Of a stretch of 64,000 nucleotides of DNA, positions 34,183 to 47,000 are shown piece by piece. The notes below the pieces were generated by a model that was not told the DNA's origin, ran no database searches, and saw only the letters and a program-made list of their open reading frames with translations. The position numbers were made by a program, and so were the translations under genes. Every line of letters begins with the position of its first letter. Position 1 is the first letter of the stretch. Origin of the DNA: Entrophospora sp. SA101 (lineage: Eukaryota > Glomeromycota > Glomeromycetes > Entrophosporales > Entrophosporaceae); the NCBI GenBank assembly GCA_958430865.1, contig CAUDNR010001302.1:16906-80905 (forward strand). Direction: 5' to 3'.

Positions 34183-37102
34183 ATCTTAAGTTCGATGTAA
34201 ACTCGATTTTTAATAGTAATAGTAATGATAGCGATAGTAATAATAGATTATTATTAAAAGAAAATTAATTTTACTAAATAAAAAAAGCCGAATAAATAAA
34301 AAAATATGAGGTTTTTGTAATAATAGCAAGGAAGAATAAAATTTTTTTATTAAAGTAAAAATGATTCGAATGATTTTTAGTTCTTTTTCTCCGTGCACAA
34401 TGGTCATTTATATTTGAAAAATAAATGATAAATGATTGCGGTAAGCTGAATTGAATATATATATCTCGGCTAAAAACAGAAATTTGAATATTAGAGGCAT
34501 CGAATTATTGGTTTTTCTAAATTCATTTCCGACAATTTCTTTTTATTATTATAGATCATCCAAATCCCCAATGTAATATAATATAATAGTAAACAAGGTA
34601 GCCTGTCTGATTGGTTAATACCAGTCGCCTGTTACATTGCAAGGTTCTTATTAGTGGTAGTGGTGCTTCAGGGTGGATATTCGAATAGATCAAGTATGAA
34701 AAAAATGCATATTGTTAAAGAATTTATTTATGAATAAATTAGGAAATCTATATCGATACTTTAATTGGAAGTTAGTATTATAGTATTAGGATAATTAGAA
34801 TAATCAATTGTATTTAAAAGAGGCTCTTTTTTACACGTGTGTAAATCTATATCTATAAATAATATTATTTATCAAAGTGTGAAAATTAAAATTTAAATTA
34901 AAAATTTCCTCTTTTAAATCTTTTAAGGTTTTGTTTTTTAAAAAACCCTTATTTTCCAAAAGCCAAGTATTCTAACGATATACGTCAAAACCCTTATTTA
35001 CATGGCATATAATTCTTATCAAATGATACAATTTTAAAATGATTTTTTTTTCGAATTAAACTGCATTAAAAAGTCTATATAAATTTAATTATTTGACATT
35101 GGTCAGGACTTTAATTTCCAGGATTTCCATTTTGTTTGATGCACACGAAAATTGGTCGTGCTGAAACATGGCAAAATAAATCTTCTGACCAAAATTCCAA
35201 TTGGCCAACTCGGCTATTATTACAAGATTGAGGTTACCTAACCATTATCATCATCTCCTTCCTATCAATCAACTAACCGAATATGCAAATTGTTAAATAA
35301 TCACCAAATTTGTATATATGGCACAGTCAAATTATCACTGCCCAAGAAAAAATGTTCGACCATAATCGTTTTTTGTTATATCAATCGACAATTCTTCTAG
35401 AATAAGACATATTTATATTGCGAAGAAAAACATGAAATAATTCCCATATAATTAGTTATTTCATATGATAATAATAGGCGTGGCCACGAAGTGGACGAGG
35501 TTATCTCATTTTGACGGCCTTGAATGCTTACTTTATTAATGGAATTCATATATGTGTTTGTGATTTAATATTTGAGCGTATTACGTTTTATCATAGGAAT
35601 ATACTGTAGTAAATTTTATAAAATAAAAAAATCTTTCGTTAAAGATCGGCAATGTGTTACCACCATTTTGTTTTTTTTCAATATTCAACTTCAATTGCAT
35701 AAAAAAATTTACAACAGTAAAACACACCAATCAATCACTATATACTCTCTCTATAACTAATAATGTATTTTATTATCTGTCATGTGTTTTATATTAATAT
35801 TAATATTACCCAATTGTCACATTCTTCTAGAAACATTAATTACTATTACTATTATAATTGCTATTACCTTAAGATGATGATGCATATGTTACTGTAATAA
35901 GAATTCCTTAAAACGGAATTCTAAACCATCGCCAAGCAAAAAAAATTTTATTGTGCCACCTTGATAAAAAAAAAATATTATTATTCGTCAATAAATGGCG
36001 GGGAAAAGTACTGATGGCGCGCTTGGTATGGTTTCTGATGTAACTAAGAAATTAAATAAAGGTGAAAAGCATCCAAAGATTACTTGTGATAATGCTGACT
36101 GGCAAAACAAAAATAATATTGAACTATAATTCATGATTACAAACTCAAATGTGATGGTAGCTTTAGATTGATCAAAAACCTTAAGCGGGTCGTGCTATAG
36201 AAATTGCAAAAATATTTATGACGTTTCTGGATTGAATAAATCTCGACGACGTTATGATGTTGTAAAAGGCTTTTGATATTTTAACAGCAAATTTGGTTTA
36301 GAAGCAACAATTTCAATAATTTCAATACTATTTTTGAAGCTTCTAATTCTGCATGATCTTGTAAAAATTCAGGAGATTGTTAATGGTTCGTTTGTGACTT
36401 TAAGTTATTGAAGACTAGCACAAAAAGAAATCATAACATTGTAAAAGATAATCATTTCCAATATTGTCACCTTACTTTTATAGATCTCAAGTGTCAAGAA
36501 TATCTTTTGCAATATTGAACATCACATAAATTTGTTGGCGGTTGCTACAGTGCAAGTGAACTTTCTGCAATTAAGAAATCGCAACCGGTTGCAGAATTTG
36601 AAAATAGAAGCTATACTATGAATATCTGCAACTAATTGCAACGAATATCAGATTTTCAAATCATTGCAGACGCCAACTTTAACTACACGGTCAAAAACAA
36701 TATTTTAGTGTCACATATGAAATCACATGACAAACCAAACATTTAACAACGAATTCTTTATTTATTTTTGAACTTGAAACATGATTACCGAGAAGAGAAT
36801 GATAATGGTGGTAGATGGATGATCTTGAAATTAAAAAAGTTGTAGCTTCCAAAGGTGTTAAAGCTTGGAATTCTAGTTTTGATGTAACTAAAATCATAGC
36901 TATCGTAAGAGTTTAAAATAATAATTTTTAATTTTATTTATTTTTGTGAAAAACAATATTACAATACTATGTTACACATCAAAATAATAATAGTAATAGT
37001 ATATAAATTATAGTTATAATATATTCATTTTGGGAAGAAAAAAAATTATTCTACTTTATTAGCTACTTTGATCTAAACAATTAAATACTATTTTTTTACC
37101 CT
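34183..37102. other. Gene-free spacer
   Basis: AT-rich. A 45-codon plus-strand ORF at 35995-36129 (MAGKSTDGALGMVSDV start) and in-frame scraps to 36300 look coding-like but match no family I know. A GC-richer word at 35478-35505 (GGCGTGGCCACGAAGTGG) stands out from the background. Confidence 0.45.
36533..36677. mobile_element. Putative short MITE with GTTGGCG ends, 145 bp
   Basis: GTTGGCGGTTGC at the left and GCAGACGCCAAC at the right form short inverted ends; TTT flanks both sides. The interior has repeated TTGCAAC/GCAACC words and no ORF. Confidence 0.45.
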
Positions 37103-38813
37103 CTAAAAATGTAGTTTTATAGAATATTTTTCACAAAGGTTTTGAATTATTTGTCGAACTTTATGAAAATGATGACGCGGCATTGTGGAGAAAAGCTACA
37201 TGGATAAAATAAAAGAATTGATTATTTTTTTAATTGATTGATTGAATGAATGAATGAATGAATGAATGAATATTTTACTGGTATACTCACATGATGTTCA
37301 ATTTGATAATTTAAACCACCACAAAACCAATCTACACACCATTGAAATTTAGGATTTCTAGCAATAATATCTCTTCCAGTAATAATTTGCTCAACAAAAA
37401 AATCCATATCCTGAGCTTTTTCTTTGCTAAGTACTTTCATTCCAGAATGATTTAAAACAAACACCAGACCCAATAATAGTCCACATGTTGTTTGAGAAGT
37501 AATAAAAAATGCAAATTTTAACCAAAAATCGTCAATTGAACCTAGAAACAATGAATACCAAATGTAATGTATGACAAGTGAATTTGTTGGCTTTTGCTAA
37601 TTGGCATACGAGCTTTTGTTGTCTTGTTGACTTGACCGTCAGGGAGTACAAAAAAGATGCTCCATTCTACGAACAATGCTTGGTGAAAATATTTGTTCAT
37701 TTTCTTTTACCATTTTTGGTCAAGCATATCAAAAAGTGCATATTCGGACCATGTAAGAATAGGATGTGTATTGATATCAGGGTCTTGACTATGAACATTT
37801 GGTGCTGCATGATGAGTGTTATGTTTATTCTTCCACCTAACAAAATAAATAAATAAATAAATAAATACATTATTAATTTTTAAAAGGGGGATTTTTTTTT
37901 ACCAGCTAGGAGAAAATCCTTGACAAACACCACCAAGAAAATCACTCATCAAATCATTATATTTTCTATCCTCGAATACTTGATGATGTAAAAAATCATG
38001 CGAAAGCCATCCATACTGTTGCCAGAAAATACCCAATATTACGGCACTTATTACAACACCCAGTAATTTATCACCGATTTAATCAATATCAATAATGATG
38101 TAAATGAAATTAAAAGGTTCGAAAGAACCTTTAAAGTATAACAAGTCTTTGATGAATCAAAATATTTCTTATTTGTAAATATTTCCTTGATCTCTCTTAG
38201 TTCTTGTGTAAATCCTATATATTAATTATTAGTTATTACAATCATTAGTATTATCAATCATCTATTATCTATTATTACATATATATATAAAGATCAATCT
38301 TTCTCTTTTTCTCCTCTACCTCCTCTTTTAGTAATGATATCTTCCTCTACCAAATCGCCAATATAAAAATTTGCCAATACTTCGTGTGAACTTTTTTGAT
38401 GAAAATTATGAAATGCATCTTAAAAGAGTAAATTTTTTTACATCAAGTCACGTGTATATCACATGATTTTTACCAGTGCATCCTTCCCAAGATGAGTCAA
38501 AATCACAGCGCCGCCAGGATGACCAGGAATAAAATCTTTAACATCATACACTTTATTATATATTATCAAATACCAAGGATTCTCTTGTTCATTATTAATC
38601 TTTTCTACATTTTTATGTATGTTGTAATGTTTCATAACATCTTCTCGACGAAAGGTTTTAACTAAAAAAACACTTTTTCATTTATTTACGATTTATTGGT
38701 GCTGTTTTTTTATAATATATATATATATATATAAATGATATATTATATATTATGTTAATAATTAGCAAAACGAAATCTTCATCGACATTTTCAACTGTAT
38801 CGTTGGATGACAT
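37103..38813 (-). pseudogene. Front-end (cytochrome b5 fusion) fatty-acid desaturase pseudogene
   Basis: In order on the minus strand: start MSSNDTVENVDED (38813); cytochrome b5 domain with YNKVYDVKDFIPGHPGG (heme-binding HPGG at about 38515); FHQKSSHEVLANFYIGDL; first His box GWLSHDFLHH (about 38000); second box HNTHHAAPNVHSQDPD (about 37800); a membrane stretch with GLVFVLNHSGM; third box GLNYQIEHH (about 37292); and a last exon [16 protein letters not shown] (37103-37195). Intact relatives are Delta5/Delta6-type desaturases of the ER that insert double bases on the carboxyl side of polyunsaturated acyl chains. Here there is a base loss after GKDA, a frame change before the first His box, a TGA after EKEKD and stops between boxes two and three. 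Introns are retained, so it is a duplicated gene that decayed. Confidence 0.85.
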
Positions 38814-39469
38814 TACGAAATTCTTTGATTCATAAATCTTACAAATTATATATCGGTTTATTTTTTATTTTATAGAGCAAATAACAAATGAAAAAGAATA
38901 GATATATAAAGAAAGAATAAGAATAAATAAAGAAAAAGATCCATAATTTTTTTTTAACACGATAAATACTTTTTCAAATTAATTGACGATCCGCCTTAGT
39001 GAACCTAAATAGTAATAATAGATCAGCAGAGGAAAAATGTCACTTGACGACTTTGTATAAAAAAATGGTACTATGCTTTTTTACGTTATGGAACAAATGT
39101 CAAAGTGAGATTCTTCGTGTATAAAAAAAAAGTTTTAATCGGAGTTTCTATTCGAATAATAACAAGAATTATTCAAATCATTCCAAATATTCATTATTAA
39201 TTTTAGTATTCAATTACATTTCAAAACTGAAACTGTTTTAAACTTCAAAACTATTTTAAAATCCAAAACTTTAAAAAAAGGCAAAATGTGAATTCATAGA
39301 CGGATCGTCAATTAAATGTTTTTCAATGAATTGTGTACCACAAAAAAAATTGGGGAAGAAAATTTTTTCAAAATGAATTTATCATACTGATTTTGGTCAC
39401 TCGAGAAACTTATATTAGATGTTCCCGGGAAAACTGGGCAAACTTTATAATCTTTTTACTCGTAATATG

Positions 39470-39540
39470 TTTGGCCAATTGGAATTTCACATACGTGAAT
39501 TGCAAATTCACATAGATTTCATTTTCACGCACAACAGTAT
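39470..39540. repeat. Dispersed repeat, copy 1 (second at 43315-43390)
   Basis: The stretch containing GAATTTCACATACGTGAATT, AAATTCACAT and GCACAACAG recurs at 43315-43390 with several substitutions. It is internally palindromic (CACATACGTG; TTCAC/GTGAA). It is probably the end of a dispersed element. Confidence 0.65.
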
Positions 39541-39551
39541 CATATTCAAGT

Positions 39552-39686
39552 CTAGTACAAGGAATCCGCATGAATTTCTTTAATGTTTGGTTCTACACCA
39601 AGATGTATTTTTACATCATAAAAATCTTCTGTATTTAATAGTCTTTCATTTTCATTAAAATATTTTTCCAAAATTGTTGAATCCAT
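39552..39686 (-). pseudogene. BTB/POZ-domain gene 5' remnant
   Basis: A 44-codon ORF starts with MDSTILEKYFNENERLL and continues DFYDVKIHLGVEPN, then IKEIHADSLY and a stop. The D-[FYV]-x-D-V-x-[IL] followed by x(9-12)-I-x-x-H is the start of a BTB/POZ domain. Those proteins are Cullin-3 adaptors and are expanded in these fungi. The rest of the domain is missing downstream, so it is a truncated copy. Confidence 0.55.
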
Positions 39687-40615
39687 TTATTCTTTTTAAA
39701 TATTGCAATTGTAAAATGATAAAATGATGATAATAATAACCAAGCTTGCAGTATTGGTATGACATAAATAAACCGGTTTTACAACTGACACTTTCCTTTT
39801 TCGTCGTTATCATACAAATTTTTTACATAACTTGCAGATTTCAGTTACCATTGAAAAGTTCGGGTAAGTTCATCCTTTTTATCCTTCCATAGATTTTCAA
39901 TTTATTGCGAGTATTTTTTTTTTCACAAACTGGTTTTGCTTGGTTAACGCGATTTTTTATGTAGGCCCCATCTTATTAATTGTTTTGATTCGTATCATGT
40001 AGGCTGGTTATTATAAGTTTTATATGTAGTAAAAAGCCAAGGACAATTCCAATTAACAACTCATAAAAAAGTTCAATATTCAAAGTAAGTATTTTGATAT
40101 TATTGATGAAAATATTTCTTTAATATTTACTTTTTACCTGAAGGTGAGTGAATTGGTGATTTTTCAAACTCCATAAACTAAGTTTATACGCAAATCAGCT
40201 GTTTACTTAATGCATTAAAGCACGGGTTGGTTAAATAGTATTAGTATTAGAATATGTATTTGAATTCCTTTACTAATCCAGTTTCAAAAATAAATAATTA
40301 TCTCGATCTAACCACTTTGTATTTGATATGATAAAAATCTCGCACGAAGATCTTTCCATTTTCTCGAATTGAGAATTAATATAATATATGATAACAGTAA
40401 ATATTATAATGAACAATTTTCTAATTCCGATTTTTTTTTTTTGTATATAAAGGGCAGATAAAAAAATTAACCGAGAATGTCTTTTCTGAATAAAGAAATA
40501 ATAACAAGTTTCGACTTGATAAACACATCAAATCTAAAGTCTGATTCGCTCAATTTCATTGCCACCAATTATTTCGCATAATTCAAGGCAAAATTTTCTA
40601 ATATGATTGTCCAGG

Positions 40616-40660
40616 TTCTCCTTATATCAACCTTTAATCACGTATTTTCTGGCCTTTCCC
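40616..40660. repeat. Dispersed repeat (CTTATATCAAC..CACGTATTTTCTGGCC), copy 1
   Basis: A word of about 35 bp, including TTAATCACGTATTTTCTGGC or TTTAATCACGTATTTTCTGG, recurs at 54036-54074. It is likely the terminus of a repeated element; the flanks are not related. Confidence 0.6.
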
Positions 40661-40989
40661 TAAATACTAATACTAACAGAATTTAAAAACGTCCCCTATT
40701 TTTTTTTGCATGTGTAACGAAGATTCCGTTATAAAACGATTGACCGTTCGTTCATATCATGTTTTTAAACTCTGCTATCTCTTAGAATTAAATTTTCAAG
40801 GAGTTTTTGAAACTTTTATCAAAAAATGTTTACTATGTAAAATGGGGCATGGTTTCTAAGCCAAAAATGCTCTACATGAATAGCTATATATAGAGATGAT
40901 GGTATTGACTCAAAATTGCTCAAGAATATTATTAATATTATTTATAAAAAAAGACATTTTAATTTTACAATCAAAGACTCACGATAACG

Positions 40990-43570
40990 GTGGTATTCAA
41001 TTAACGTTTCCTCAAAAGACTCGTCTTGGAAGTTTAACTTATGCAACTAACAATAAATGTTTATTACATGATGAAAGTCTATGTTTATCATATGATACAA
41101 TATTCAACTTACTCCCAATTAACTATCTATGTTACACCTATTTATCCATCCAAAGAATGAATGGCTGGTAAGACATCGTTAAATGAAATTTTCAATAAAA
41201 GAACCGATTTAGATGAAAGTTCTTGTGACAAAGCTTTTATTTGGAAAGGCAACAAATTAATAAATGAATTTATTTATTGATTAAAAAAAGAAATGCACAA
41301 GAGATCATTTTTAAATATAAATAATTCAGATTTCAGTAATATTGAAATCAGCATTTTGTGTATTACATGATTTAAAGGATAAAAGTCTTTATTCATCGAA
41401 TGAATGTCCTTATTATCAGGTAAATTACCTTGTATATAAATAATATAGAGTGATATTTTATAATTAATGGCACAGAGAAAGTATTGATTGATTGCACAAG
41501 AAAGAATGGTCATAAATATTGTGTGTGTACTTCCAAAAGCACCACATTCACCTTACTATTTTACAGTTGAAATAGAAATACCATGGAAGGAGATTCTGTA
41601 AAAACTGCAGGAAAAGGAGTAAGTAGATGATATATTGAATTTTTACTATCTTATTAATTTCGTTATTTCATAATTTCAGTTATGTTAAACGTTCCAAAAA
41701 GAATTATTACCACACTTATTTATAGATAATGGACACGAGGAAAAAGCATTCTTTTTGGTTATATAGTTCATAGACTTTCACTTGATGCTCTTGATCGTGA
41801 TCATTATGGTAAAAAAGTATGGACCTTTCTGATCCTCTTTGTTTCAGGACGTTGTCTCAAAAGACGTTTCTTTATATCTTAAAAGTTATTGTTGTTACTA
41901 CTATTAATTTATTGAATTTTGTTATTATTACTATCTAATGTATAGATTCAAATTTAATTTCAATCTAAATTAGCCATTAAAGCACAACAATTCTAATGGC
42001 TTAAAATATTATCTTACTACGGGTAATTGACAGTTTAAAATTTTCTTGCATTTATTTTATTATCAATTTAAAAATTTTTTTTAATATAGTCTCAAGCGAG
42101 TGTATCACAGGCACTTAATAGACACACTTGCATTCACATTATCGCATTTAAGAATATGCAATACACCAATGGGAAAAGATGATAAAATTGCCAAGCCACG
42201 TCGATTGTGATGATATATCCTGCTGAGACATCTGAAAGTTAAACTTATGATCTTGTTAAAAAAATCTTTCATTGATCCGTTGAAGTTCCTCAGAACAAAT
42301 AATTGATTCCTTGGGTTAACAGTTTGATCCTTCAAATATAAAAGTTTTCGTTAATGGTATGAGTGGCCTGATGTATCTTCTCACCTGAAACACTCAAGAC
42401 GTATTGTTGATGTAAATCCTGAATTTAGTGTTGTAAAGGACATCCTGAAAATCAACCGATCATATACAAAGATTAATTTATGTATGTAATATGGACAGCT
42501 AGAAACTTAAAAAGAAAAAAGGAAAGAAGTGAGAGCAGAAAAGGAGGTGGTAGTGTAGTATCAGTTGGAAAAAGTGGAAGGATACGAAAAACAGGACAGG
42601 ATAGGGCATTCATAAAGCATCGGGCCAAGAAAATGAATGTCACTTACACTGGCAAGATTTAAAATCGATAGGATATATTGATGCAGAAAAAGAAGAGACA
42701 CTAATTATTTACATGATGTCTGACGATTTAGCAGAATCAAGGGAAGATAATATGGTTAATGAAGGGCCTGGAACTGCAAATGCTGTGACAAATGATGTCT
42801 CTGGTAATGTCAAGAGTAAATTGCATCAACATATACTCATCCCAATGTGATATAGAGATTTGCGCAAGTATACTACATTTCCTGATCATAACAAGGTAAA
42901 TTAATCAACGTGAGATTTTAAAATTTTATACAATTTACAATAATGATTTTAATATAACTGATATTTTGAAATTTGTTTTCTTATGAAGAGGAATAGCCAC
43001 CACATAACGCTTATCGATCTACCATGGCCCTGTAAAAAACCTGATCCGGATTTGAAATTTCATGTTTTCTTCAGGAATGTATCATATTCATGGGAAAATC
43101 ATGGAATGATTACAGAGGAAAGATGGACTTTGTCACTGTTGTAAAAATTTTCAAGAGTATTTCTGGAATTAAAATTCAAATAACAGACTATTTTTTTTAT
43201 AGGGTGGGTAGGAAGATTATGAGCTGATTGCATTTAGAACTGTTGTATATGAAGTTGAAACTTTGAAATTTATAATTAAAACTTTGGGTGGGGTGTTTGG
43301 ATATGAAATCCTGTTTGGCTGGCTAATTTGAATTTCACATGTGTGAATTACAAATTCACATAAATTTCATTCCATGCACAACAGAACTAAAGAATGCATC
43401 AATGGTAATTGGCAATAGCAACAGGTATAATTGAATTGAGACGAATATCAGCTAGATATATTCAACGAAATGTTTCTACACGGATTAGAAGCACTGAAAC
43501 TGGCATTGTTGATCAGGTTACGGCTACAACAATGCTGAAGGAATGAAATTTGCTAAAGGTGTAAGATGGG
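40990..43570 (+). pseudogene. RPB2: RNA polymerase II second-largest subunit (RPB2) pseudogene
   Basis: Conserved RPB2 blocks appear in the correct order on the plus strand in changing frames: FPQKTRLGSLTYA (about 41009); a PHSPYYFTVEI-like block (41540-41580); ELLPHLFIDNG then GYIVHRLSLDALD and DRDHYGKK (41700-41815); NGLKYYLTTGN (about 41995); [33 protein letters not shown] (42085-42210); KVFVNG and RRIVDVNPEFSVVKDI (42330-42450); HWQDLKSIGYIDAEKEET (about 42640-42700); FPDHNK (about 42885); HNAYRSTMA (about 42990); and RSTETGIVDQV (about 43490-43520). Intron-like GT...AG gaps remain. Single-base frame changes and stops occur in nearly every block, and the C-terminal hybrid-binding and clamp regions are absent. 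Confidence 0.85.
43315..43390. repeat. Dispersed repeat, copy 2 (first at 39470-39540)
   Basis: Same word order as the first copy (GAATTTCACATGTGTGAATT, AAATTCACAT, GCACAACAG). It lies inside the RPB2 pseudogene between two RPB2 blocks, so it inserted after or during decay of that gene. Confidence 0.6.
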
Positions 43571-43879
43571 AGGTGATGTAATTTTATTTTTTCTGCGAGT
43601 TTTGGTTGTTACAGTATTTTGATAAGGATAAATAATATATGCGAATAGATAAATTTCTAGTAGACACGGACAAAAGGTACAATTGTTATATGCAATTTAC
43701 AGCTTAAGGATTATATTTGATATAATTATAAATTCATATGCTATTTCTCGTTATATGACAATTGGACATTCGGTCGACTGTTTATTATAATTATATATAA
43801 GTTTAATATGTACATTGGAGACATATTAGGCAAGAAAGTGATCCCACACCATTTATTTAAAAGAGTCGTGAATAACAAA

Positions 43880-44094
43880 ACATTGATAATATAAATATTT
43901 GTGCCGCTAATTTATACCCTGCATGAGCATTATACGTCACGATCTTGTTATTCCAAACTCCTAAAATTTTGCCGAATAAGTGTCAAAATGTACATATTAA
44001 ATTCATTTGTATTATGATTACATCCCTTCAGCTGTAACGTATAATGTTCATGCAGGATATAAATTAGCAGCACAAATATTTATATTATCAATGT
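43880..44094. mobile_element. Long inverted repeat (about 63-bp arms), palindromic MITE-like
   Basis: Arms at 43880-43945 and 44032-44094 are reverse complements with only a few mismatches. They begin ACATTGATAATATAAATATT and contain TGCATGA and ATTATACGT. An 86-bp loop of unrelated AT-rich sequence lies between. No ORF. I cannot assign a target duplication with confidence. Confidence 0.8.
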
Positions 44095-47000
44095 TTAAAC
44101 ATTATGGAAGATGATAAGATTTTAACGAGTGTGTAATATTAAAAAAAAAATTGTAAATCTAAAGAAAAAAATATTCCAATGCAAAGCGTGCAAAAAGACT
44201 ACACAGGTATAACATATTAATTATTCAACTTGCTTGTCCCTTTAATTTTTAACCAGATATCTCAAATATACATCACATACGCTTGTAAATTGTTATTCCA
44301 AGTAATGAGCGTTTCTCCAAGAAATAGCAACAATCAATAGCGATTAAATAATAATATAATAATGCAATATTTTATATTCAAAAATGACATTGTTTAGCAT
44401 ATTTGGAAAAATAAAATGTGATTCATGTATAATATCGTTTTGGTAATAAAAATTTGTTATCAGATTTGTTGATAATTTTGGACATATCGACATACAATAT
44501 ACAGATTTAGTAGTGAATTTATTACATAATGACTATGATTAATGATTTTTGTTATGTAATAAAACATTACAGGAAAATATCAAAAGATCTGTTTTGTTTC
44601 ACTCCTGCGTTTGATCGAACCAACCAATTTATAAAGAACGTGTTAGTAAAAAAAAATTTTTTTTCTGATCTTCGAAAAAATTGAAGGTATTTTTTCCATT
44701 ATTATTATACCATTGACGACAAAAAATTTTTTTTCGTTTTTCAATGTTTGTGTATACATGTGTTTTTAATGATTTTTTTTTTTTTTTGATGTATGAATGC
44801 AATATTAATAATATTAATTTATTTTCACACAATTTATTTACACATCAAAAAGAAAATCCATAATAATAATAACGGTGACGGTATCGATACGGTATCGATG
44901 ACAACATCGGTATTGATGGATGAGCAACATACCGTTTTAGTAAAAATTGTGTAGATGATGAATGATGGGAAAAATTTTTTTTTTAAAGGGCGGGCGATGT
45001 ATGATAATTTTTTTTCTAGGAGAGGTTTCTTTACGATTTGTACCCAAGATAATAAAAAATGAAAAAAAAACAAGGGAGTTTTTCTTTGTATTATTTTTCA
45101 TTTTAGCAAAAATATATATAATAAACATAAATAATTAAGTAATATAATTAAATATATGAATGGACAATGATTATTTTTTTAATTAAATAACTGGTAATTT
45201 AAATAATTTTAAATTGAATAACTTGATGACTTGTGTTATGATGTTTTGATAAACAATTAAAAGATTTTTTTAAAATATTTCCTGGGCTACCAACTAATTC
45301 CATTCAGTATATTTCATTTAACTTGTTCATAATCTCTGTGAACAACAATCAATTGACCAATCAGAATAAATATAAATTTCTAAACTTCTAAATCTTCTCT
45401 GTCCTGTCTCTCTACACCTATTATTAACAACTAATCAACATTAACATTCATTCATCCATTCAAATAATAATTTATAGTATTTAATGTTGGTATTTAATAT
45501 TTTAATGATAGTGAATGGCGTGAATGAGCGGATAAATAAATGGATGTATAAAATGGATAATTATGGGCAAAGAAAATGATCTTCAATGCATTCTTTTAAA
45601 AACAAGGACTTATCATAATTTATTTACAATAATAAAGATTCTTGAATAGGAAAATAAAACATCCTCAGGAGGAAAAATTATTATTATTAGAAAAACACGA
45701 GATTGAAAATTTTCTTTTTTTTTATGTTATATATAATTTGTGACTATATGCTGCTGATGTTATCGTCATCATCATGTGATTTATTCATATGTAGACCATT
45801 CATTTGATTCTTCTTATACACACACGCACACACGCGAATCTTTCAATCAATCAATCAATCAATCAATTATTAATTGTAATAATAATAAATACACTTTTGA
45901 ATTTAAAATCACGCGTCCGCAATATTATTTTGGCCGTGAAGCCTCGACCAAAAAATGCTAAATCATTGCACGTACGTACACACACATGAATAATATTAAA
46001 GAGCACATCGTCATTGTATTATTATCACTTTTTCTTGGCAAGCTAAAAAAGACTTTACTTTAATTGTTAAAGATAAGCTATTTAAAAATAAAATTTTAAT
46101 CATAACCTAATATCGATAATACATCCTATTATTTTAATAATATATACTTTTTTTATCACTTGTCGATTGTAAAAAATATTTTATTTTCCCCCTGTTTTAT
46201 CACAATTTTTTTTTGAAAAAAAATTTTTTCTTTGATCATTGGACAATATTTTTATTCGATTCTTGTAACAAAAAAAATTATTCGCACATATGCAATGCAT
46301 TTACATAATAATACTTTATAAGAGGAAAAAACCACGTTTAATATTGTCGAATTAATACATATTTTTTTTAATTATTTTGTTTAAAGAAGGCTGCATGCAA
46401 AAAACACCTTTGTTTATCAAATTTTTCTTTGATTAAAAAAGACTTTAATTCTTTATATGGAAAGAAAAGATCTTCAGCCAAATAATCTTTATTTTATAGA
46501 CGTGTATATAAATTCTAAATAAATAAATAAATCTTTTAATTAAACCCCAAAAAAATTTTATAATGATAACACTAATGTGTTTTTCAATATTTTCAATTTT
46601 TTGATGATTTTTTAAAAAATCACTTATGCTATTCGTGTTGTCTAATCTTGCATACATATATATACTTATAATAGTGTGCGTGGTGTGTGTGAATATTTTT
46701 ATCTTAATTGTTATCAATACTATTTATTAATTAATAAATTTACGTGACGGGCGTAATTAAAAACATTGATCATCGATCAGGCATTTATCTATCATCAGTA
46801 ATAAATGATTAGCTGGCTGATTAGCGTGATTGATAATGATGAAATTTGATCATATGACTAATAAATACTGCAATATGGACTAGCTATTATTATAAATGTG
46901 GAAGATTTGTTGATTTCAAAGAATAATACAATTACGCAAGACTTATTTCATTATTTCACTAGTTTCTATTGTGTTTTTTCTATTTATCGTGTTACTATTT

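Noticed and set aside
44629..45128. Lys/Phe/Ile-rich minus-strand ORFs
   Set aside because: Low-complexity AT-rich translation with no domain, splice signal or composition shift.
45776..45989. Two overlapping plus-strand ORFs of 61 aa
   Set aside because: Encoded by (CA)n and (TCAA)n microsatellites in two frames.
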